This document shows, piece after piece, positions 56,621 to 64,000 of a DNA stretch of 64,000 nt. Location of the stretch: positions 57,660,001-57,724,000 of the forward strand of contig OZ231127.1 of the NCBI GenBank assembly GCA_965153355.1. The letters are read 5' to 3'. The position numbers and the translations under genes were made by a program. Below the pieces are notes generated by a model that was not told where the DNA came from, did not search any database, and was given only the letters and a program-made list of their open reading frames with translations. The DNA comes from Flaccisagitta enflata (taxonomy: Eukaryota > Chaetognatha > Sagittoidea > Aphragmophora). Positions within the stretch are counted from its first letter, which is position 1. Every line of letters begins with the position of its first letter.

Positions 56621-57384
56621 TGCTCTCACTCCACTTTTTCACTGGATCACTCCCAGCAGGGCATCGGGTACCGCTGACCATGTGCGATCCTTGGATGACT
56701 AGTTATCTCCTCTGTCTGTGAATTCTAGTAATAAAGGTGATGGTAGCTATAAACCTACCAGAAATCATACTGATATTTAACAGTGCATTTCTGACTGGTC
56801 CACAGTCCAGTAATTACTATGTCATGAATGGATGGAGATTTTGACTTCTTACTTTAGGTTCCTCTTTTTAGCCTTTCTGTTTTCATTCTTCTTCTATTGA
56901 CAACATATAATGAGAATGTATCATTCATCTGTCAACATGCCTACTGATTATCATGTCCATATAAATGGATGAGGTTTCAGAGGAACTAAGTATCAAGGGA
57001 TAAAGAAAGTGGGTCAATATGTGCGCGATCGTCGTCAATTGGCCATAATGGGCGGTTAATAGCCTTTTGCGCGTTCCTGCTGCTGTGCGGCATTTTTCCC
57101 ACTGATGTTTCTGTGTTTGCTTCAAATCGATCTGGTTACATGTGCATGTTGTCTGAACATGCTTCTTTGCTTAGCAATAACAATCCCTCCAACATCAACG
57201 GCAAAGAATATCATTATTATCATGACTCACGATGAGAACGATATCAACTAATTTGATCATTTTGTGTTTGATGGAAAGGAAATAGAATTGAATTTGGCCA
57301 AAAAATCTCACGTCAAGTGATAGTCATGATATACTGAGAGAAATCATTTGGTTATATTGATAAGTTTCTGAAAACAACTGAAAA
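56621..57384. other. Intergenic DNA
   Basis: No supported gene or repeat. Confidence 0.4.
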
Positions 57385-57560
57385 CAAGTTACGCGGGGTC
57401 ACAATGTCGTTGCGGACGAGTGGGCAGGGGAATACAACCCCCATCCATACCCCAAGTCCCCAACTCACAAGCACAATAAGTATCTAAAACGCTCGTTTCC
57501 GCACTTTTCTACTTTTGTTCATGGACGGACCGACGCGACGGACGGACAAAGCCTCTTAGG
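57385..57560 (+). mobile_element. Hairpin-ended repeat, terminal hairpin lost
   Basis: caagttacgcggggtcacaa, gttgcggacgagtgggcagg, aaaacgctcgtttccgcac, a short core and caaagcctcttagg. The sequence then departs from the family before the hairpin. Confidence 0.65.
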
Positions 57561-57768
57561 AAAAGTAAAAGGAGAAATGTAGGCAAAAGAAAAAAGGGGG
57601 TGGAGCAGCTAAGGAGAGTTGAGGAAAGGGACAAAGAAATGAAGGAGAAGGAAAGAAAAAAAGTCAGTGAAAGAAAAGCAACTTTTTCTGAAAATAGGGA
57701 GAATGGAGAAAAAAAGAGAAATAATAACCAGAAAGCGCTAGACTGGTTTTTCCCAAAGCAGCATTGAC

Positions 57769-58065
57769 ATGAGACGTTGCACACAGCGTGTGGCAAGACT
57801 CCATGGTCTCAAAAAAAAACGATTAGGAGGTCACCCATGTCGAAAAAAAACTCGACTTTCCTTTGAAAAATTGTCTCCCAACAAAGTTGTGCGTGAATTT
57901 TTAACAGACATTCCCAGACTAAACTCATGGATACGTCAACATTATGTCATTTTAGTTTCCAGTATTTTGAATTACATGATCGTGTATTTTCTTGAACGGA
58001 GCCTGATAGTGATACATCAAAATAGTTCAAGATACCTAGAATCACATGTAACAAGGACGCTTTAG
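57769..58065 (+). CDS. Possible coding frame, product unrecognised
   Basis: A 98-codon non-repetitive frame includes TRLSFEKLSPNKVVREFLTD, then IPRLNSWIRQHYVILVSSIL, and ends YLESHVTRTL at TAG 58063-58065. A pyrimidine-rich acceptor (ggtttttcccaaag) lies just upstream at about 57760. It has no known relatives to me. Confidence 0.27.
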   Translation: MRRCTQRVARLHGLKKKRLGGHPCRKKTRLSFEKLSPNKVVREFLTDIPRLNSWIRQHYVILVSSILNYMIVYFLERSLIVIHQNSSRYLESHVTRTL

Positions 58066-58597
58066 CATGGGTTTGAGTGTGAATGCCAGACTGATTATCC
58101 ACTCAGAGTACCAAGTAGAGAACAAGGAATGTGAAAACAAGATAGAGGTCGGCAATTAGACAGAAAAAGATATGATGAGGAAAAAGTGAAAAAATGGCTC
58201 CAAAGTGACGCGTTTTAACAGTTTGAATATGTATTAAACTAGAAAGATATGCTGTAACCATATGCGCGTCCTGTGAGCCTGTCAAATACGCAGACGTTAG
58301 ATAACGAGAAAAAGTAAAGAATGGGTTAGATGGAAACGGGTTCATAATTTCTTTTGAATCACCCCCATTCAGTGTGAAGCACGACTATATTTTTCATTCT
58401 CACAACTTTCCTATTTCTACGTCTGTTTCTGTCTAGTAGCTCGTAATTTTCTCCCTCTAATTTTAGTTGTATTGTTATGAACATGCCAACTGTCAATAGG
58501 GGAGTGTTGTGTTACCTCCAGTACATTAATGACTTCATTTGGCACTGTTTTCCAACCGTGTGCGTTTGCGTGTGTCAATTTGTGTGTGTGTTTGCAC

Positions 58598-58599
<2 letters not shown>
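58066..58599. other. Intergenic DNA
   Basis: Nothing recognised. Confidence 0.35.

Positions 58600-58634
<35 letters not shown>
58600..58634. repeat. (TC)n microsatellite
   Basis: About 17 TC units. Confidence 0.94.
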
Positions 58635-58637
<3 letters not shown>

Positions 58638-58749
58638 TCGATTCAACCATAAAGAAAGGCTCCCCGCTTGTTCTGGTGTGGGCACATAGGGTTACTTATG
58701 AGTTATTGCTTCGAATCATTTCATTTTCTGGCGCAAAGACCCTTCGGGT

Positions 58750-58755
58750 TTTATT
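58750..58755 (-). terminator. Poly(A) signal after the 58760 exon
   Basis: AATAAA on the minus strand a few bases after the TAA; position is compatible with use, but the hexamer is common by chance. Confidence 0.3.
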
Positions 58756-58759
58756 GTGG

Positions 58760-59039
58760 TTAGTCGCGGAGAAATGAGATGAAGCCTTCTTTTGAAGCGT
58801 AAAGACCTCTTCTCTTTCTCTGCCCCTCTCTCTTAGCGTTCAAGTGCTGCTCCACGGATGAAGAGACTGACCTAATGGTTTCCTTTTTTTCTCTTGATGG
58901 CTGGGAATTATCATACGCGGTAAAGAGGCGCCAGGGAAATGCTTTTACTCTCACATTTTTCTCACCCGCACATAATTTCTTTTTTTCTGTTTCTTTTTCA
59001 TCGACTGTTTTTCTCTGTCTGTAATTGTAAGTCTTTTTT
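58760..59039 (-). CDS. Candidate terminal exon, basic product, family unrecognised
   Basis: The minus strand is open from an AG at about 59040 to the TAA at 58760-58762. It reads YNYRQRKTVDEKETEKKKLC, RVKAFPWRLFTAYDNSQPSR, SVSSSVEQHLNAKREGQRKR and RGLYASKEGFISFLRD. It is strongly basic and hydrophilic. An AATAAA on the minus strand lies at 58750-58755, just after the stop. The acceptor is mediocre. ATG at 58954 would give a shorter 64-codon product. Confidence 0.38.
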
Positions 59040-59318
59040 CTGATGATTGTGTTCTTTTTTGATTATCCACATATTGCCAATGCCCTGCTGGTTATTACGA
59101 CTGAAAAAAAGTCAAGATGTAACAGTCATCCTATTTCTGTTCTGTTCTTGAAGAGAAAAGCAATTTCAGATCATTGAATTGTGATAGAGCCAGCTGAGAT
59201 TGATCGCCCTGGTATCTCTACTGTCCGTCTCTTTAACTGCCAGTCTTACTGTCTGTCGTTTGTCTTCCTGTCAGTCTATCTGCTCGTCCGTCTCTCTCTC
59301 TCTCTCTTCTTTTAATAG

Positions 59319-59501
59319 ATTTTATTGCTTCAAATTGAGTTATGGCGTCACTTTTCCAGTGAAAACGGTTCGCTTTCTCCTAATTGGCGAAGAGAGTTAC
59401 AGAAAAAGAATAAAATGAGTCACATTAAATCAAAGAACAATGAGATAAGATTCATTTCGAATTCATTAGCTAGTTTAGTCATTCCAGCTCAAGAAAAGAC
59501 G
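59319..59501 (+). CDS. Candidate exon upstream of the receptor-like pair
   Basis: The acceptor is a (TC)n run followed by ttcttttaatag. The frame from 59319 reads ILLQIELWRHFSSENGSLSP, NWRRELQKKNK and NNEIRFISNSLASLVIPAQE. A donor GTACGT occurs at 59502. Without it the frame continues through YVPCSNTGLITMSYLATSS to a stop near 59705. The relationship to the exon at 59770 is unproven. Confidence 0.33.
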
Positions 59502-59769
59502 TACGTCCCATGTAGCAACACAGGATTAATAACCATGAGCTACTTAGCTACAAGTTCATGGAAGGAAACATCGTGCTACGATATTGATTCTTTTCTCTTA
59601 TTTATACTCTGTCTTTCTTTTTGTTTCTCCCGACTATGTTTACTAGCTGTAAATCAAGTTTTTTTTTTCAAGATTCTGATCCCTCTTTGTCATTTCTCAT
59701 ATTAACAATGACAGTGATCACCCCTAGCGTTCACTCATTGTCATCTGTCCCTGTCATGTCATCTTCCAG

Positions 59770-59946
59770 TCTTTCTCCCTTCCCTCATGTGTCTGTTTCA
59801 TGCCCTTTTTCGCCCCAAAACAGTACCGTCCAATGTACGCATGACATTTGCCTAAGCACTGAGCCTAATCTTGAGACATACTATATGAAGCTTGCATCAC
59901 CAACGCTGGCCATCAATTTCCGTTGTGAAGACGGGAAGCCTTTACA
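59770..59946 (+). CDS. Receptor-like gene: cysteine-rich extracellular exon
   Basis: The acceptor tgtcatgtcatcttccag is strong and the donor is GTGAGAG. The exon is 177 bases, phase 2 at both ends like the immunoglobulin exon at 48468. It reads SPFPHVSVSCPFSPQNSTVQ, CTHDICLSTEPNLETYYMKL and AINFRCEDGKPLQ: four cysteines and an N-linked glycosylation site (NST), as expected outside the cell. Its phase joins exactly to the next exon across a 50-base intron. Confidence 0.45.
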
Positions 59947-59996
59947 GTGAGAGAAAGACCTCATGAGGCTTGTGATGTTTGGTGTTACTGATTCAG

Positions 59997-60225
59997 ATAT
60001 TCAACCAATGCCATACCGAAATTTTCGGTTCATCATCTTTGCTTTCATTCCAAACGTTATTTTATGTTATTTCATTTGGATATCGTCATCATGTTCATCG
60101 TCCCTTGGCGGAAACGGAAAGCATCACGAACGAAAACCTTTGACTGTTATGCATGTTTAATTTTTGAAGAATGGAACAACTGTCGGCCATTTTGGACGTT
60201 GTCGATTCATGAAGCCGGTTTAGGT
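59997..60225 (+). CDS. Receptor-like gene: membrane segment and weak TIR-like start
   Basis: Begins after gttactgattcag in the phase required by the preceding exon. It reads YFMLFHLDIVIMFIVPW, a hydrophobic stretch followed at once by the basic RKRKASRTK, then TFDCYACLIFEEWNNCRPFW and TLSIHEAGLGLAS. A single span followed by basic residues and an FDxYxxL motif is the layout at the start of TIR domains in Toll and IL-1 receptor proteins (usual box 1: YDAFVSY). The match is weak and the distal TIR boxes are absent, the frame soon entering a (GA)n run. An alternative minus-strand reading starting ATGGCCGACAG is also open. Confidence 0.33.
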
Positions 60226-60306
60226 TTAGCTTCCTTTTCTTCTTTCTCCCAAATTTTAGTCTGTTTTCTTTTTTCTCTTTGGAAAACAAAATTGGAAAAA
60301 GAGAAA

Positions 60307-60449
<143 letters not shown>

Positions 60450-60451
60450 AA

Positions 60452-60507
<56 letters not shown>

Positions 60508-60540
60508 AAAATAGAAAGAGAAAGAAAGAGAGAAAAAGAG
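60452..60540. repeat. (GAAA)n microsatellite
   Basis: About 15 clean units then imperfect ones. Confidence 0.94.
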
Positions 60541-61015
60541 AACGGAGGCCATTGAAGAAAGAAAGAATGAATGAAACAGAGCTACATAGACAAAAAAAGC
60601 GCTGGATGGTCCGCGGTGCCCCAATGTTAGTAGAGAGGAGATGGTTGAAGAGGTAGCAGTCCCAAAGAAAAAGATATCCAACGCTTACATATAGAATGCA
60701 TCAGCCATACTTGGATGGGAGCCCATAATGTGGGTACCAATTCAGTACATGGAGTTATGGATAATTTGCATACACGTTGCTCAGGTCGCAAAAGGAAAAA
60801 ACTTGAAAATAAAACTAAAGAAGTTTGGGCCTCTGCGAGGCCAGCGCTCAAAAAGAAGAGAATAGACGCTTTGAGAGCCATCGCCGCTTCTTTCTTGCAC
60901 GCGTAACAACGACCATCGTGGGACAAGGATAATGATGATGACTTTTAAAAGAAGTCACTTTACTGGGCTTTTCTCAACTTTTTTTCCTCTGTCCCTATTC
61001 AAGCTTTCGTCGTAT
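60541..61015. other. Intergenic DNA
   Basis: A 63-codon plus frame at 60715-60906 (SGRKRKKLENKTKEVWASAR) is non-repetitive, but no splice sites or relatives were found. Confidence 0.35.
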
Positions 61016-61097
61016 TCCTTCTTCTTCTTCTTCTTCTTCTTCTTCTTCTTCTTCTTCTTCTTCTTCTTCTTCTTCTTCTTCTTCTTCTTCTTCTTCT
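61016..61097. repeat. (TTC)n microsatellite
   Basis: About 27 TTC units. Confidence 0.96.
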
Positions 61098-61688
61098 CCT
61101 TCTTCGTCATTGGCGTCATCTTTTTTGCAGCTTTTTTTCTCCATTTTCCCCTCTTCAACATCACCGACGGTGCGTGTACATGTAAGCCCTGGGAAACTAG
61201 AAAAGGAAAACCGCGTGTGGGAACTGATGGAAGGGATATAGTTATGTTTTTTTTCCGTTGATTTTTTAACAAGCCCAATTGGGCAACGATGCGTCCTCTA
61301 CTTAACTCAATGTAGAAAGAATTCTATGGATTTTGCATAGTGCAGTTCCTTTTGTTAACATTGTTTTTTATGGTTAAAGAATGCATTATTCTATGAATAT
61401 ACCAATTAACAAAATATGCATTTCTTGTTCTTTGAAGTAATACTTAAAGGACATAAGACAGCGTGCCCACGAAGCCAACATTTAGGGTATCAAAATGGGT
61501 CAAAATAGAAAACTTACATGAGTGAAAATAGAAAATCAAGCGAATCAAAATGATTGAGATAAGATATGCATGATATTTGAAAGCAAAATTTGCATCCATT
61601 CAGCAAGAGACTAAGATTTAGCCTATGTTATTGAGGAAGATTTACTGAAAATTTAGACAAATTTCTTTTTTGTCACTGACAAGGGGTT
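61098..61688. other. AT-rich intergenic DNA
   Basis: Nothing recognised. Confidence 0.4.
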
Positions 61689-61829
61689 GGTCAAAATTAT
61701 AAGTTTGCATAGAAAATGAAAAAATGAAAAAACAAAGAACATAGTTCTCTTCCCAAATCGTTTTTAGAGAGAACTATGTTTTTGAAAATGCAAAATTTTT
61801 TTGGTTGTGACTTCCTTATAATTTCGACC
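61689..61829. mobile_element. Hairpin MITE related to the one at 34993
   Basis: The ends ggtcaaaattataag and cttataatttcgacc pair with one mismatch. A central pair, gaacatagttctc and gagaactatgtt, repeats the arrangement at 34993-35139, and the block tttgcatagaaaat is shared. Confidence 0.65.
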
Positions 61830-62246
61830 TCAGAAAATAGAAAAAAATGTCAACAAAATTTTACTAAAAACCTTCATTTTCTTGCCATTTGCCGTAAGAA
61901 ATGCTTATCAAAAGGCAACTTAAAGCGCAAAATATGAAACAGACATGCATAACAAGTGTATCCATTAACAAATTGAGCAATGAAAACATTTGGGGATTGA
62001 TAATTAGTCCATTATTGATGCAAAAGTGGGGTGAAGCACCTCATTTTTTCCCTGGCAGATTTGACGTCATAAAGAAACAAGAACCATAACTGTATGATGG
62101 TAAGAGACCAGATTTGTATGAGAATTGACAAACAATTTCAAAGAATCTAATATAAAAAAAAACTGAATTCTGGAGGTGGGAGGGATGGGGGCAGAGTCCA
62201 GGCAGTCAGAAAAAAAGATACAGGGGGATGTTTTCACGTAACTCAA
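61830..62246. other. Intergenic DNA
   Basis: A 62-codon frame at 61901-62089 is unsupported. Nothing else recognised. Confidence 0.35.
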
Positions 62247-63410
62247 GAGATGCGAGGACGCATCTAAAAATGATAGGGAGGGGTTGTTGGGTGATTTGAG
62301 ATGGATACTAGTGATTTTCGAACAGGCGTAACGGAGAGACGGACGGACAGACCCTCTTATAGAGATGCGAGGACGCATCTAAAAATGATAGGGAGGGGTT
62401 GTTGGGTGATTTGAGATGGATACTAGTGATTTTCGAACAGGCGTAACGGAGAGACGGACGGACAGACCCTCTTATAGAGATGCGAGGACGCATCTAAAAA
62501 TGATAGGGAGGGGTTGTTGGGTGATTTGAGATGGATACTAGTGATTTTCGAACAGGCGTAACGGAGAGACGGACGGACAGACCCTCTTATAGAGATGCGA
62601 GGACGCATCTAAAAATGATAGGGAGGGGTTGTTGGGTGATTTGAGATGGATACTAGTGATTTTCGAACAGGCGTAACGGAGAGACGGACGGACAGACCCT
62701 CTTATAGAGATGCGAGGACGCATCTAAAAATGATAGGGAGGGGTTGTTGGGTGATTTGAGATGGATACTAGTGATTTTCGAACAGGCGTAACGGAGAGAC
62801 GGACGGACAGACCCTCTTATAGAGATGCGAGGACGCATCTAAAAATGATAGGGAGGGGTTGTTGGGTGATTTGAGATGGATACTAGTGATTTTTGAACAG
62901 GCGTAACGGAGAGACGGACGGACAGACCCTCTTATAGAGATGCGAGGACGCATCTAAAAATGATAGGGAGGGGTTGTTGGGTGATTTGAGATGGATACTA
63001 GTGATTTTCGAACAGGCGTAACGGAGAGACGGACGGACAGACCCTCTTATAGAGATGCGAGGACGCATCTAAAAATGATAGGGAAGAAATCTTAACGCGA
63101 CGCGGATTTGAGATGGATACTAGTGATTTTCGAACAGGCGTAACGGAGAGACTGACGGATAGACCCTTTCTTATAGAGATGCGGTAATGATCTAAAAATG
63201 ATAGGGAGGGGTTGTTGGGTGATTTGAGATGGATACTAGTGATTTAATGCGATTTATGCACAGGTGTAACTCACGGACGGAGAGACGGACGGACAGACTT
63301 TCATAGAGATGCAGGACGATCTAAAAATGATAGGAGGGGTTGTTGGTGATTTGAGATGGATACTAGTGATTTTCGAACAGGCGTAACGGAGAGACGGACG
63401 GACAGACCTA
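62247..63410. repeat. 115-bp tandem array of a hairpin-ended repeat unit
   Basis: Seven nearly identical 115-bp units start at 62247 and recur every 115 bases to about 63052; three or so degraded units follow to 63410. Each contains the hairpin AGATGCG-AGGA-CGCATCT, gatagggaggggttgttggg, tttgagatggatactagtg, ggcgtaacggagagacgg and a short GGAC core (acggacggacag). The 61-codon minus-strand frames are the same unit read repeatedly; the 115-base period shifts frame, so it does not encode a protein repeat. Confidence 0.95.
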
Positions 63411-63933
<523 letters not shown>

Positions 63934-64000
63934 GCTAGGGCTGTGTCGAGGATTTGATATTTTTTCCTCGATGATTAATCGCCCAAAATCCCAATTCCTC
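63934..64000. other. Window edge
   Basis: Unassigned sequence running off the end; nothing recognised. Confidence 0.4.

Noticed and set aside
62308-63068. Six identical 61-codon minus-strand frames, MRPRISIRGSVRPSLRYACS and so on
   Set aside because: They are one 115-bp satellite unit read repeatedly. The period is not a multiple of three, so they cannot form one protein and no selection on the frame is visible.
62247-63410. Regular array of identical hairpin-containing units resembling a CRISPR array
   Set aside because: Whole 115-bp units are identical including the would-be spacers, and the sequence is animal nuclear DNA.

Overview
The window is nuclear DNA of a multicellular animal, most likely a marine or aquatic invertebrate; the sequence alone does not allow a species or phylum call. 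Reasons: candidate coding sequence occurs only as short pieces bounded by GT...AG splice signals; one exon carries a clear immunoglobulin-like F-strand motif; Tc1/mariner-type and foldback elements are common; and (TC)n, (TG)n, GGAC and TTTC microsatellites are very abundant. There is no operon, ribosome-binding site, rRNA gene, intact tRNA gene or CRISPR array. Long open frames reading SLSLSL, RERERE, VCVCVC or CCCCC are microsatellite translations, not genes.

Layout. 1-12 kb: AT-rich intergenic DNA, (TC)n arrays and a probable 3' terminal exon with a poly(A) signal (8.2-8.45 kb). 12-13 kb: a (TG)n array, then a minus-strand exon (12488-12748). 16.5-18.1 kb: a Tc1-like element beside a GC-rich foldback element. 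21-25.7 kb: a long (GA)n array, a MITE and a multi-exon plus-strand gene (24174-25658). 27 kb: an isolated exon (27231-27523). 30-36 kb: an inverted-repeat element, a candidate exon at 32.4 kb, an eroded satellite (33.5-34.5 kb), a hairpin MITE and a minus-strand exon at 36.0 kb. 38-41.5 kb: microsatellites and a 1.16 kb tandem duplication. 42-48.8 kb: a minus-strand reading frame, a foldback element, a two-exon 3' gene end with a membrane segment (45804-46309), a Tc1 relic and the immunoglobulin-like exon (48468-48734). 49-57 kb: a dense patch of hairpin-ended repeats, another Tc1 relic, a tRNA-derived SINE and a foldback element. 58.7-60.2 kb: a minus-strand terminal exon and a plus-strand pair of exons resembling a receptor (cysteine-rich segment, membrane segment, weak TIR-like start). 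62.2-63.4 kb: a 115-bp tandem array built from a hairpin-ended repeat.

The most interesting signal is in the repeats. A family with GGAC/GTCC microsatellite cores ends in a short hairpin whose stem differs between copies but stays paired (AGTTGCG/CGCAACT, AGTCGCG/CGCGACT, AGATGCG/CGCATCT). The first bases of the stem recur at a fixed internal site, and in one composite element each half carries its own matching pair. This resembles non-coding Helitron/Helentron-associated elements with tetranucleotide cores known from bivalves and flies, but the hairpin-to-internal-tag match looks unusual. A second foldback family has a terminal CGGCCCC/GGGGCCG hairpin and a core of roughly 20-bp minisatellite units. 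The genes seem to be fragments of separate genes, several plausibly cell-surface receptors; no shared pathway can be shown.
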